NCBI GenBank assembly: GCA_910587045.1 | Contig: CAJULG010000003.1 | Coordinates: 96,221 to 160,220, forward strand | Source: an uncultured Lachnospiraceae bacterium | GTDB taxonomy: Bacteria; Bacillota; Clostridia; Lachnospirales; Lachnospiraceae | Direction: 5' to 3' | Length of the DNA stretch: 64,000 nucleotides | Shown: positions 1 through 8,611 of the stretch, piece by piece | Position numbering within the stretch: the stretch's first letter is position 1 | How the letters are laid out: every line of letters starts with the position of its first letter | The notes under the pieces: generated by a model | Database searches by the model: none | The model's input: the letters and a program-made list of their open reading frames with translations, nothing else | Told to the model about the DNA's origin: nothing | Program-made: the position numbers and the translations under genes

Positions 1-607
1 GCCTGCTGCCGTATTCATTATAGATCCTGACCGCCAGATGTGCATTAATTCCATACTTTCCTAAAAACATCATCGCCTGACGGATATCCTGGCTTTCGTG
101 AAACTGAACACCGATCTCTCTTGCTTTCCGTTCGGATATCCCCTTGATCTCTGCCAGACGTTCCGGTTCGAATTCAATAATACGGAAGGTGTCTCCCTTG
201 AATTTCTTTACGATATGCATAGCCAGTACCGGCCCGATCCCCTTAATGGCGCCGGAGCATAAATACCGTTCCATACTGTCTGCATCCTCTGGCATCCGCA
301 GTTCATAGGTATGCAGTCTGATCTGGGTCTCGTAATACGGATGCTCTACCTCCTCCCCCTCTGCCTGAATGTACATTCCCTGAGCAGCGCCTTCCACATA
401 TCCTACCAGAATATGGGACTCATCCTCTTCTTTCGTTGTGACGGCAAGAACGGTATAGCCATTCTCATCATTCCGATATATGATTTTCTCAATGTAACCT
501 TCTAGCTTCAACCCCATTGCCCTTTCTGCCGACAGGTCAATGACCCGAACCATTTCATAGAAAGAAGGCTGCCTGAACGGGAACGGAAAGCACCGTCCCA
601 CATTCAT
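1..607 (-). CDS. recD2: RecD-like SF1 DNA helicase RecD2, N-terminal part (gene runs off the window)
   Basis: RecD2 is an ATP-dependent 5'-3' helicase of the SF1B group, found in Firmicutes without RecBC. About 200 residues are visible. They carry the N-terminal OB-like stretch with KLEGYIEKIIYRNDENGYTV, followed by the helix-hairpin-helix region with SGAIKGIGPVLAMHIV and LAEIKGISERKARE, both characteristic of the RecD2 N-terminus. The ATPase motifs lie beyond position 1 and cannot be checked. The start is uncertain. An ATG at 607 gives a 30-residue extension. An ATG at 517 (MGLKLEGYIE) fits the usual family start but its purine-rich upstream stretch sits very close. The gene lies just upstream (minus strand) of nothing visible here and just downstream of flgJ in the same direction. 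The family call is confident; only the start is open. Confidence 0.85.
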   Translation of the reverse strand, partial: MNVGRCFPFPFRQPSFYEMVRVIDLSAERAMGLKLEGYIEKIIYRNDENGYTVLAVTTKEEDESHILVGYVEGAAQGMYIQAEGEEVEHPYYETQIRLHTYELRMPEDADSMERYLCSGAIKGIGPVLAMHIVKKFKGDTFRIIEFEPERLAEIKGISERKAREIGVQFHESQDIRQAMMFLGKYGINAHLAVRIYNEYGSR

Positions 608-636
608 AGCAGCCCCATGCTATGTAGTCCCTATGA

Positions 637-1065
637 TCACACTTCGGCCTTCTGCGCAGCTCCGGCATTCTCCTGTGCTTTTACTGTCGCTTCTTCTGTA
701 ATCTCAGCCTGCTTGATATTCAAGGCACTTATATTATTTTTCATGGATTCATACAGTTCCTGTGCAATACCCAGGTCGCCCCGTTCCGTGATGATCGATG
801 CACATTCCTGCAACATCATATCTCCAAAATAGTCCAGATATTTGTTGTCTTCCTCATCTTCTGATTTTGGAATCGTCTCTTTTACCTGCTGCATAACCTG
901 TTCAATAAAATAAGCTTCAAATTCTTTGCAGGCACTCATCAATTCCTCATCCGTCTTTTCGGAAAGATCCTGATTCTTTAATCGGTTCTCCAGCTCGCTG
1001 GTCTTCGTGCTGCTCTGAGAGTGCTGGGTATAGTAATTGTCAAAAAGTCCGCTGATCGCATCCAT
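637..1065 (-). CDS. flgJ: FlgJ-type rod-binding protein (no muramidase domain)
   Basis: The 142-residue protein carries the rod-binding domain of FlgJ at about residues 38-110 (DEELMSACKEFEAYFIEQVM, then YFGDMMLQECASIITERGDLGIAQELYE). This domain caps the growing flagellar rod in the periplasm-equivalent space. The C-terminal glucosaminidase domain of proteobacterial FlgJ is absent, as is usual in Firmicutes. The last 35 residues are charged and probably disordered. It follows flgG by only 9 bp, so both are translated from one message in the order mbl-flgF-flgG-flgJ. The start ATG has AAGGTAGG about 9 nt upstream. Confidence 0.88.
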   Translation of the reverse strand: MDAISGLFDNYYTQHSQSSTKTSELENRLKNQDLSEKTDEELMSACKEFEAYFIEQVMQQVKETIPKSEDEEDNKYLDYFGDMMLQECASIITERGDLGIAQELYESMKNNISALNIKQAEITEEATVKAQENAGAAQKAEV

Positions 1066-1074
1066 CTGCTACAC

Positions 1075-1920
1075 CTACCTTCTCAGATTATTTGCCTGTT
1101 CCAGCATCTCATCGGATGCCTGAATAACCTTGGAATTCATCTGATATGCCCGCTGTGCCACGATCAGATTGACCATCTCATCCGCCACCTGTACATTGGA
1201 CGCTTCAATCCGCTTATGATGGGTAGCACTCCGGATCAGACCTGCAGACTGAGACTCTTCCATTGCGGCACCGGAAGCAACTGTCTGTCTGTAACGATTC
1301 CCGGATGCCTTCTCCAGTCCTGCCGGATTGTTAAACTGTACCACACCAAGCTGAACATTATATACATTCCCGTCTGCACCGGTCTGGGTCAGGTTGATCT
1401 GGGTTTCACCATCGGTAGATACCGTAATGGTTCCATCCTTGGCAATACCAATCGTGGTTGCCATAATTCCGGTTGGAATGATGATCGGATTATCATACTG
1501 ATCCAGAACCGGATGTCCCTCTGCGGTACAGAGCATGGTTCCATTCCCTACCGGAGATGCCGCAAAATTACCATCCCTGGTGTATTGAATCTCACCGCCT
1601 TCTACCCTTACCTTGAAGAAACCATCGCCTTCAATGGCCACGGCAAACGGACTTTCACTTGGCGTCAGATTACCCTGGGTAAACTGGCTGGTGATCGCTG
1701 CCGTCCTGCTTCCCAGGCCCACCTGGGCACCTACCGGTTTCTCTTCGCCTACATTATTCGTAGAGCGAGTCTGAATTGTCTGATATAACAATGATTTGAA
1801 TTCTGCCTTTTCTGATTTGTAACCGGTGGTATTCAGATTGGCAAAATTATTTGCAATCGTATCTACATTTTCCTGTTGGGCAATCATTCCGCTTGCCGCT
1901 GTCCATAAGGATCTTACCAC
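1075..1920 (-). CDS. flgG: Flagellar rod protein FlgG (distal rod type)
   Basis: This 281-residue protein has the full FlgG layout. The N-terminal rod motif reads LWTAASGMIAQQENVDTIAN and NLNTTGYKSEKAEF. The central part has the FlgG-type EGDGFFKV and YTRDGNFAASP stretches. The C-terminal coiled segment is SNVQVADEMVNLIVAQRAYQ. It should form the distal rod of the flagellar basal body after export by the flagellar type III apparatus. Translation begins at a GTG with AAGGAG 6-7 nt upstream. An 88-bp gap separates it from flgF, with no terminator seen. FlgF and FlgG are close paralogs; the length and the C-terminal match favour FlgG here. Confidence 0.9.
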   Translation of the reverse strand: MVRSLWTAASGMIAQQENVDTIANNFANLNTTGYKSEKAEFKSLLYQTIQTRSTNNVGEEKPVGAQVGLGSRTAAITSQFTQGNLTPSESPFAVAIEGDGFFKVRVEGGEIQYTRDGNFAASPVGNGTMLCTAEGHPVLDQYDNPIIIPTGIMATTIGIAKDGTITVSTDGETQINLTQTGADGNVYNVQLGVVQFNNPAGLEKASGNRYRQTVASGAAMEESQSAGLIRSATHHKRIEASNVQVADEMVNLIVAQRAYQMNSKVIQASDEMLEQANNLRR

Positions 1921-2008
1921 GTTCCGCTCCTTTCTCTGCTTCTGTCACAGCAGATTCCCCGTTATCCTGTTGCAATCATTTATTCTCTAACAGATATTAC
2001 AATATCCG

Positions 2009-2788
2009 TTATACCTTGCCGACCTCATTCACTGCCTTTTCCAGAGAAGAGTCAATGGTCTGTACCATCTTCTGGTTGGTCTCGTATGCCCGTGTAATGG
2101 TGATCATACTGACCATTTCATTGATAATATTTACATTGGAGGTCTCTAAATATCCCTGGCGGGTCAGTGCATTACTTGCGACCATACCTGCCTCCGGTAA
2201 GGCATCAAACATATTCTCTCCATACAGGAGCAGTGCATCATGATTCTGAAAATCCACGATCTGCAACTGGCCCACAAATACTTCATTGGCATAAATATTA
2301 CCCAATGAATCTATGGATACCTCTGCAGTATCAGCCCCCGGAATCTGAATCCTCTGATTATTTGTCCCCAGCACAAAATCTCCATCCTTTGTAACAAGAT
2401 AACCTTCCCTGGTAACCGTGAACGAGCCATCCCTTGTATAGCGGATATGCTCTACTCCCGCCTTGTCTGTCATGCTGATGGTAAAAAATCCGTCGCCTGC
2501 CAATGCAATATCGTAAGGATTACCGGTATTCCGGAATCCGCCTTGGGTGAAATCCGTATAGGTTTCACCGATCTTCACGCCTAAACTTACATCTCCGATC
2601 GGCTTTTTCAGATATACATCTGAATCATCATCAATCCGTACTGCAAGTTCCCGGTCAAAGGTCTGAGAGGTAACTCCCATCTTCTTATATCCGGTGGTGT
2701 TGGAATTCGCAATATTATTCGAAATAACGTCCAGCCGGCGCTGCTCATTCCGAAGCCCCGTATACGCTGTGTATAGGCCTTTTACCAT
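2009..2788 (-). CDS. flgF: Flagellar rod protein FlgF/FlhO-like
   Basis: The 259-residue protein is a second member of the rod/hook family. The N-terminus reads MVKGLYTAYTGLRNEQRRLD with the signature NNIANSNTTGYKKMG. The middle has the LAGDGFFTI and RYTRDGSFTVTREGYLVT segments. The C-terminus is SNVNIINEMVSMITITRAYE. It is the first rod gene after mbl, with a 22-bp gap. This matches the Bacillus subtilis order mbl-flhO-flhP, so it is probably the proximal-rod FlgF/FlhO protein. FlgF against FlgG is decided by gene order and by the lower match to FlgG; the exact rod position is inference. Confidence 0.85.
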   Translation of the reverse strand: MVKGLYTAYTGLRNEQRRLDVISNNIANSNTTGYKKMGVTSQTFDRELAVRIDDDSDVYLKKPIGDVSLGVKIGETYTDFTQGGFRNTGNPYDIALAGDGFFTISMTDKAGVEHIRYTRDGSFTVTREGYLVTKDGDFVLGTNNQRIQIPGADTAEVSIDSLGNIYANEVFVGQLQIVDFQNHDALLLYGENMFDALPEAGMVASNALTRQGYLETSNVNIINEMVSMITITRAYETNQKMVQTIDSSLEKAVNEVGKV

Positions 2789-2810
2789 CTTGTCAACTCC
2801 TTCTTATAAT

Positions 2811-3803
2811 TTAATCCCGCTTGCCGGATAAGAATTCAATATACTTACCGGTACCGATCGCAACTGCGGTCAGCGGGTTATCTGCTGTGATCGTTGTAAT
2901 GCCTGTCTTCTCCTCGATCAGCTCTTCCAGTCCATTCAGCAGGGAACCACCGCCGGTCAATACAATACCCCGGTCTGAAATATCGGCTGCCAGTTCCGGT
3001 GGAGTACGTTCCAGTACACTGTGGACAGCCTCTACGATCTGTGCTGTCGTTTCCCGCAACGCTTCTTCCGTCTCTGTGGAGGTCACTGTGATCGTTTTCG
3101 GAAGACCGGTGACCAGATTCCGGCCCCGTACTTCCATTGTCACCTCATCCGGTCTTCTATAACAGGTTCCAATATTGATCTTAAGCTCCTCTGCTGTTCG
3201 TTCACCGATCAGAAGATTATGCTTCTTACGCATGTACCGGACGATCGCTTCATCAAAATCATCCCCGGCAGTCTTAACAGAAGCACTGACTACGGTTCCG
3301 CCAAGGGAAATAACTGCGATATCCGCAGTACCGCCCCCGATATCCACGATCATGTTGCCGCATGGTCTTGCAATGTCAATTCCGGCTCCGATCGCCGCAG
3401 CAACCGGTTCCTCAATGATGGATACATCCCTTGCACCTGCCTGATAGGTTGCATCCTCAACTGCTTTCTTCTCAACCTCTGTTACACCGCTGGGTACACA
3501 GACACTGATCCTTGGCTTTCTGCCAAAGATACTTCTTCCAACTGCCTTCTGAATAAAATACTTCAGCATCTTCTCTGTTATGGTATAATCAGAAATTACA
3601 CCCTGCTTCAGCGGACGGACCGCCACAATATTTCCCGGGGTTCTTCCGAGCATTAATCTTGCTTCCTCACCAATCGCTTTAATCTTATTGGTATCCCGGT
3701 CAAACGCCACAACGGACGGTTCTTTTAATACAACGCCTTTTCCCCTGACATATACCAGGATACTGGCGGTCCCTAAATCAATTCCGATATCTGAATTTGC
3801 CAT
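2811..3803 (-). CDS. mbl: MreB/Mbl actin-like cell-shape protein
   Basis: The bacterial actin homologue polymerises under the membrane and guides lateral wall synthesis. All nucleotide-binding elements are visible in 330 residues: phosphate-1 (DIGIDLGTASILVY, residues 4-17), phosphate-2 (IVDIGGGTADIAVI, about 153-166) and the adenosine motif (GIVLTGGGSLLNGLEELI, about 284-301). The family-typical LGRTPGNIVAVRPLKQGVI is also present. It heads the operon with the rod genes, an arrangement shared with mbl-flhO-flhP of B. subtilis. That order, rather than mreBCD neighbours, is the reason for calling it Mbl. The ATG is preceded by AAAGGGG, and a sigma-A promoter lies about 35 nt upstream. Confidence 0.92.
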   Translation of the reverse strand: MANSDIGIDLGTASILVYVRGKGVVLKEPSVVAFDRDTNKIKAIGEEARLMLGRTPGNIVAVRPLKQGVISDYTITEKMLKYFIQKAVGRSIFGRKPRISVCVPSGVTEVEKKAVEDATYQAGARDVSIIEEPVAAAIGAGIDIARPCGNMIVDIGGGTADIAVISLGGTVVSASVKTAGDDFDEAIVRYMRKKHNLLIGERTAEELKINIGTCYRRPDEVTMEVRGRNLVTGLPKTITVTSTETEEALRETTAQIVEAVHSVLERTPPELAADISDRGIVLTGGGSLLNGLEELIEEKTGITTITADNPLTAVAIGTGKYIEFLSGKRD

Positions 3804-3835
3804 AATAGTCCCCTTTCTGAGTTCACACTATTCCT

Positions 3836-3863
3836 ATTATATACACTCTGGAGATAATTTCAA
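3836..3863 (-). promoter_or_regulatory. Sigma-A promoter of mbl and the rod genes
   Basis: On the minus strand TTGAAA is followed after exactly 16 nt by TATAAT, placed about 35 nt before the mbl start codon. It is the only good housekeeping promoter in the intergenic stretch. It suggests that the rod genes downstream are at least partly read from a vegetative promoter together with mbl. Confidence 0.65.
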
Positions 3864-3982
3864 AGTGCATTTCAAGATTTCAGCAATTTTACCCATATCG
3901 AAACTAACTCATGTTAATATATCGACATTTTGCATACAAATCTTTAATTATATTTTAACCAAATATTTCAATTTCAGCCATA

Positions 3983-6457
3983 CTATTTATTTTCATGCAT
4001 GATCACAATTCTCGCATCCTCGCCATTCTTCCACTCAATGGACAATTCCTGAATATTCATGACCTTGTTCAGCTTCTGTATATAGCTCTGCCACTTAATA
4101 TCGCCCACCGGCTGAATCCCGTTTCTGGTATAAGTCGGCGTAGGCTCGGACAGGAAGGACCGGCTGTCAATTCCTGTCATATCCATGCCAAACATATTCT
4201 CCATCGCCTCATTTGCAAATAATACCTTTCCGGTCTGCACTTCCTTGATGAACACACATTCCGATACAAAATTGTAGGCATTCAGCAGGTGCTTATTCAA
4301 TGAATGAACATGCACCGCATTACTCCGGCGGATCAATATTCCCTGAACAATATCCGCTACATCCTGGCAGTAGGATATCTCACGGTCTAAAAATATCCGC
4401 TTTTCCTGACTGGTAAAGACGATTCCGCCATAAATCTCCGCATTTACCATAAGACCGAAAACCATGGTGGAACGGCTATGAGTCACCGCCATTAAATCCT
4501 CTAACTGCTCCGGAGCCTCTCCCTGCCGGCAGACCAGATGACCGCCATTGGAAAGAACCTCATTCTTCCTGCAAAGAGCCGCCATCTTCCAGCTCTGCTC
4601 CGGAAATTCCCGGTAAACTGCCTCCGGCACCGACCAGCTTGCTGCACGGGTATAGGTTTCCTGCATACTGTCTCCGCAGTATACAGCAATGGAGGTCAGA
4701 TGTAACAGCTTACATGCCCGTTCAATAATCTCCTGCATAGTGGCATTCGTATCATTCCGCATGTTGGCAAATGCCCGGACTAATATCAGCTGTCCCTCCA
4801 GTTCCTCACTCATAACCCGTTCCGCCAGCCGGCTCTTTCTGGAATCCAGTTCCAGATAGCGGTTATTAAAGCCTGCTCGTACGACGATACCTACCATTCG
4901 CTGAAGCGATTCAATACAATTATGAAGCCTTGACACCGCCTCCTCATCAAAGGCGGCGATCAGGCAGGCACCGGCCGCTTCATTATCTATTATGACCGGA
5001 ACTGCTCCGATCTGCTTTTCAAAATAATCATGCTCTAATTCCAGAATACAGAACTTCTTTCGTTCCCGAATCGAACGCATTACCTCTTCCAGTTTTTCCC
5101 GATACTTTGGATTCTCCAGCATATCGTAAAACTCACCCAGCCGCATCATCGGTCCGGTTGGCTTTGATATGACCTTCCCGTTTTTATCCAGGACAACCGC
5201 ATACAGCTGATTGTTCTCGGTAAAGGAATCCAGGAACTCCTGAATCTCTTTCTTTGACAGCACCTCGGACAATATCTGTTCAAAATCCTGTGTCTGCTTG
5301 GTCACAACATAGTCCAGCTTCTCCTCTAACGCCCGCTGGTTCTGCAACAGGCTTTCTTCATAACTGTTCTCCTCTGTGATATCATTCATCAGTAATTCCA
5401 CGTCAAACATATCATCATCCAGACCTTTTACGGTAATACAGAATTTTATCCAGCGGATCACCCCATCCTCTCCCCGGATCCTGCATTTGTTCGTATAATT
5501 ATTTAACGAAACTGTGCGGGCATTCAGTAAAAGCTCCGACATTTCCTGCTTGTCCTCCGGCAGGACATAATCTAAAAATATCTTCCTTCCCTTTCGCAGA
5601 TCCTCTACATCAAAACCGAGTCCGGCAGCATTGGCAGATACATATTTCACCGTTCCGGACTTATTTACAAACCGCTCTACCAGAACCACACTCCGGCTCT
5701 GCTCGATCGCAGCTCTTAAATACTGATTCTCATCCTTCTCCAGCTTCTCACCGGTCACATCCATCATGATGATCTCCATGCCGGTGATCCTGCCCGCTTC
5801 ATTCCGGCCAAAATAAACGTTGCTCCGTACATGACAGATCTTCCGGCTCTCGGTGATCACCCGGTATTCCATACTGTCACTCTCTGCCATATCTGCTTCC
5901 CGTTCTGCAAAGCTTTCCAGCAATCCCTCCATATCATCCGGATGAACCAGATCCCGGAACTGCAGCTTGCCGGTATAGAATTCTTCACAGGTATATCCGT
6001 ACTGCCGGATATTCCGGCTGATATAATTTATCTTGACTTCATGCATTTCGTCAAAATCCAGATGCGCGATCACAACATTGCTATGCTCAATGATCCGTTC
6101 CAATAACCAGGCATCTGTTCCGTATGTGGTACACTGATCGAAGATCAGCATATACATCCGTACACCTTCCACCTCAAATTCGTTGACCAGCCCGGCCACC
6201 GGAATATCCCGCTGTTCGCTCCGAATGATCAGATGCCGCTCTGCGACTGCCTTCCGGTCATGCAGAAGCGACCAGAAGCGACGGGCATCCGCAATCCGTT
6301 CCAGATCCATAACGATCCTTTGTGTCTTCTGTCCGAGGATCAGTCTTGCCTCATAATTCATGATCATGACCTCACCGGTTTCCGCCTTGAAAGAAACAAC
6401 CGGATATTCTATTCGCTTTGCAAAATCCTCATAGCAGTCAAATCTCAGTTTTCCCAT
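3983..6457 (-). CDS. Multi-PAS/GAF sensory protein without a recognisable output domain
   Basis: This soluble protein of 824 residues has no predicted membrane segment. An N-terminal PAS-like region (about 10-115) is followed by a PAS with PAC tail (about 120-235, ending MEIIMMDVTGEK) and another PAS/PAC (about 245-370, ending VELLMNDITEENS). Then come a sensory domain reminiscent of PocR (about 390-510), a GAF-like domain (about 570-720) and a last PAS (about 730-820). No GGDEF, EAL, kinase, HTH or HD signature could be found after or between these. It may act through protein contacts or by dimerising with a partner. AAGGAGAA lies 4-5 nt before the ATG. Its neighbours (mbl, DivIVA-like) do not reveal the pathway. 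Confidence 0.75.
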   Translation of the reverse strand: MGKLRFDCYEDFAKRIEYPVVSFKAETGEVMIMNYEARLILGQKTQRIVMDLERIADARRFWSLLHDRKAVAERHLIIRSEQRDIPVAGLVNEFEVEGVRMYMLIFDQCTTYGTDAWLLERIIEHSNVVIAHLDFDEMHEVKINYISRNIRQYGYTCEEFYTGKLQFRDLVHPDDMEGLLESFAEREADMAESDSMEYRVITESRKICHVRSNVYFGRNEAGRITGMEIIMMDVTGEKLEKDENQYLRAAIEQSRSVVLVERFVNKSGTVKYVSANAAGLGFDVEDLRKGRKIFLDYVLPEDKQEMSELLLNARTVSLNNYTNKCRIRGEDGVIRWIKFCITVKGLDDDMFDVELLMNDITEENSYEESLLQNQRALEEKLDYVVTKQTQDFEQILSEVLSKKEIQEFLDSFTENNQLYAVVLDKNGKVISKPTGPMMRLGEFYDMLENPKYREKLEEVMRSIRERKKFCILELEHDYFEKQIGAVPVIIDNEAAGACLIAAFDEEAVSRLHNCIESLQRMVGIVVRAGFNNRYLELDSRKSRLAERVMSEELEGQLILVRAFANMRNDTNATMQEIIERACKLLHLTSIAVYCGDSMQETYTRAASWSVPEAVYREFPEQSWKMAALCRKNEVLSNGGHLVCRQGEAPEQLEDLMAVTHSRSTMVFGLMVNAEIYGGIVFTSQEKRIFLDREISYCQDVADIVQGILIRRSNAVHVHSLNKHLLNAYNFVSECVFIKEVQTGKVLFANEAMENMFGMDMTGIDSRSFLSEPTPTYTRNGIQPVGDIKWQSYIQKLNKVMNIQELSIEWKNGEDARIVIMHENK

Positions 6458-6523
6458 TTCTGTTCTCCTTCCTGAATGTCAGCTTAAAACCGGGGGGTAA
6501 AAAGCACCCTTGGCAGTTGAGAA

Positions 6524-6555
6524 GGGCCGCCCCTATGAAGCACTTGGGGCAGCCC
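6524..6555 (-). terminator. Hairpin terminator after the DivIVA-like gene
   Basis: On the minus strand GGGCTGCCCC pairs with GGGGCGGCCC (10 bp with one G-U) around a 12-nt loop. It starts 20 bp after the stop of the DivIVA-like gene. A weak T-rich stretch follows further on, so termination may be partial. Confidence 0.6.
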
Positions 6556-6574
6556 GGCATTCTAACGTGTCTGC

Positions 6575-7906
6575 TTATACAAATCTGTAAACCTCTTCGT
6601 CTTCTGACATCATTTCCTGTTCCATTCCTGTTTCCGCTTCTGTCTCCTGCTGAGATGCTGCAGCTTCATTGCCATCTGTCTGAAACTCTGAGAAGCCTGC
6701 CGTGGCAATCTCCCGGGTCTTAGTGCATGCCATGGCAAGATTATCAATCGCCAACATCATACTTGCCATATATTCATTCACATTGCCACACTGTTCCTCA
6801 ACCCGGAGACGGATAATCGCCGACTGACGTTCTGCCTCCGATAACATCTGCTTGCATTCCTCCCTGGTCGTACTCAAAAGCTCATTGCATTCCGCCTCAT
6901 TCTGGGCCAGACGCTCCTCCTGAATCGCCCGGGTCGTATTGATCAATTCTTCTTTCTCTGACTCTGCCTGTGCCTGAATCCTCCGACTCTCTTCCTCAGC
7001 ATCTGCGATCACCCGGTCCGCCCGTTCTCTTGCTTCGATCAGAGTCTTGGATATCGCTTCATACTTGCCGGCGTAAGAGACCTCTTTCTCCTTCATCTGT
7101 TCTAATTCCTGCTTCACACTCGCATAATCACCGGTCTGTGCTTCTGCCTCTTTCCGTACCTCTTCTACGACTTCCTCATACCGGGAACGCATAGACGCCA
7201 GTTCTGCTTCCTGTGCCTGCTTCAGTTTTGCCAGTTCTGCCTCATACTGATTCTTCATCTCGTCAGAACCGGATGCCTGCTGACTCTGCAGTTCCGTGAT
7301 GCGGGTTTCCTGTTCCGACCTCAGAGTGGAAATCCGGCTTTCGCAGTCTGACTTCAATTCTGAGATCTGAGTCTCATACTCGGCTTTCATTGCTGCAATC
7401 CGTTCTTCATATTCGGCTTTCAGGGAAGTAGATGCGGATTCCTGTTCCGCCTTCATTGCTGCAATCTGACTGCCGCCACTTCTCTGTGCTTCCTCTGTTA
7501 ACTGCTTTTGTTCTTCCAGATCTGCAGATAATTCAATACATTTCGTTACCCGTTCATCCAGATTCCGCTGCAGCTCTGCGATCTCAGAATTCTTCGCTGC
7601 CAGTTCTGACCGCATTGCCTCCTTCTCTGCGATCTGCGCCTCTAACTGACGCTTCACTCCATCCGTCTGTTCAAAAGAGCTTTCTAATTCCAACTTTAAC
7701 TTCTCTATGTCTTCACTTGCCGCTGTCTTTACCTGCTCCTTTGCTACCTGGAGGGAGCGAACGGTTTCACTTAGTTTTCCTATGGTAGTCTTCAAGTCTG
7801 CTATATCATTCTGGTGACTTCTGTTCGTTTCCGCTACGTACTCATCTACGACTGATTTATCATATCCACCGAATGATACGGTTTTAAACATCTCATCCTT
7901 CGCCAT
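6575..7906 (-). CDS. DivIVA-like coiled-coil cell division/polarity protein
   Basis: The N-terminus reads FKTVSFGGYDKSVVDEYVAE (residues 7-26). It matches the DivIVA/GpsB start, in which an FxxxxxGYdxxxVDxYl segment binds curved membrane. From about residue 30 to 385 the 443-residue chain is one long coiled coil rich in Glu, Gln, Lys and Ala, with repeats such as MKAEYE. The last 60 residues are acidic. Typical DivIVA is 150-250 residues, so this is a much extended relative. Such proteins mark poles or septa and recruit division or wall enzymes. The exact partner here is unknown. An AGGAGG lies 8 nt before the ATG. Confidence 0.72.
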   Translation of the reverse strand: MAKDEMFKTVSFGGYDKSVVDEYVAETNRSHQNDIADLKTTIGKLSETVRSLQVAKEQVKTAASEDIEKLKLELESSFEQTDGVKRQLEAQIAEKEAMRSELAAKNSEIAELQRNLDERVTKCIELSADLEEQKQLTEEAQRSGGSQIAAMKAEQESASTSLKAEYEERIAAMKAEYETQISELKSDCESRISTLRSEQETRITELQSQQASGSDEMKNQYEAELAKLKQAQEAELASMRSRYEEVVEEVRKEAEAQTGDYASVKQELEQMKEKEVSYAGKYEAISKTLIEARERADRVIADAEEESRRIQAQAESEKEELINTTRAIQEERLAQNEAECNELLSTTREECKQMLSEAERQSAIIRLRVEEQCGNVNEYMASMMLAIDNLAMACTKTREIATAGFSEFQTDGNEAAASQQETEAETGMEQEMMSEDEEVYRFV

Positions 7907-7947
7907 AACATGAACCTCCTAATCAAATTCTCGAATAAATTGCAATA

Positions 7948-7956
7948 ATTATAGCA
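7948..7956 (-). promoter_or_regulatory. Extended -10 promoter of the DivIVA-like gene
   Basis: The minus strand has TGCTATAAT, a perfect extended -10 element, about 42 nt before the start codon. The -35 region (GTGCAA at 17 nt) is poor, as is common with extended -10 promoters. Confidence 0.55.
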
Positions 7957-7980
7957 TAATCAAACCTAAATTGCACTATT

Positions 7981-8017
7981 TAAAAAAGAAAAAGGGACTT
8001 TCGAATCAAAGTCCCTT
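7981..8017 (-). terminator. Rho-independent terminator of the HIT gene
   Basis: AAGGGACTTT pairs perfectly with AAAGTCCCTT around a 6-nt loop (7992-8017). On the minus strand it is followed by a long T-run (TTTTTCTTTTTT). It starts 11 bp after the stop of the HIT gene and insulates the DivIVA-like gene downstream. Confidence 0.9.
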
Positions 8018-8027
8018 GTCCATTTCA

Positions 8028-8444
8028 CTATATTTTTTTACGGATCTGCTTCGCCAGCTCCTGAAGCTCTGTCGGAACGGATTCCTTCTGCTCCCAGCCA
8101 AGCTTCACGCCGTCACCCTCGTAACGGGGGATCAGATGCAGATGAAGATGAAATACGGTCTGTCCGGCTATGATGCCGTTATTCTGAACAATATTCAGAC
8201 CGTCACATTTCAATACACTTTTCATCGCTCTTGCAACCTCTGTTGCCAACGAGAACATCTTACCTGCTGTCATTGCATCAATATCAAAAATATCCTTAAA
8301 ATGCTCTTTGGGTATGATCAGCGCATGTCCCCTGCTTGCCGGTGACACATCCAGAATCACACGAAAGTCGCTGTTTTCATATATTGTTGCTGATGGCATT
8401 TCACCATTCGCTATCTTACAAAAAATACAATCCTTGTCTGCCAT
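8028..8444 (-). CDS. HIT family nucleotide-binding hydrolase (HINT-like)
   Basis: HIT proteins hydrolyse nucleoside phosphoramidates and similar nucleotide conjugates. The 138-residue chain begins MADKDCIFCKIANGEMPSA, typical of the HINT branch. It has GHALIIPKEHF in the middle and ends with the catalytic histidine triad HLHLHLIPR. The start was moved to the ATG at 8444 because GGAGG lies 8 nt before it. An ATG six codons earlier has no ribosome binding site and would place the GGAGG inside the gene. It is a single gene with its own strong terminator and shows no link to the flagellar genes around it. Confidence 0.88.
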   Translation of the reverse strand: MADKDCIFCKIANGEMPSATIYENSDFRVILDVSPASRGHALIIPKEHFKDIFDIDAMTAGKMFSLATEVARAMKSVLKCDGLNIVQNNGIIAGQTVFHLHLHLIPRYEGDGVKLGWEQKESVPTELQELAKQIRKKI

Positions 8445-8611
8445 ATATTCCGTCCTCCCCATTGGTCACTTTTTTTATTGTAAACCAAATCCGGGAAATT
8501 TACAAGTAAAACTTTGCCGTAACAGTTCAGTCATCCCAGGTAATCCGGGTGAACCATGCCTGCATGTGTGAACACGGAATGCCTGGGATGGAGGAACGCA
8601 AAATAAACAAA

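Noticed and set aside
1021..1788. A 255-codon open frame on the plus strand opposite flgG
   Set aside because: It lies fully antisense to a clear FlgG gene, has no family resemblance and no ribosome site.
2981..2995. Sigma-28 -10-like sequence (GCCGATA on the minus strand) inside mbl
   Set aside because: It lies in the middle of a conserved coding region, with no matching -35 and no gene start nearby.
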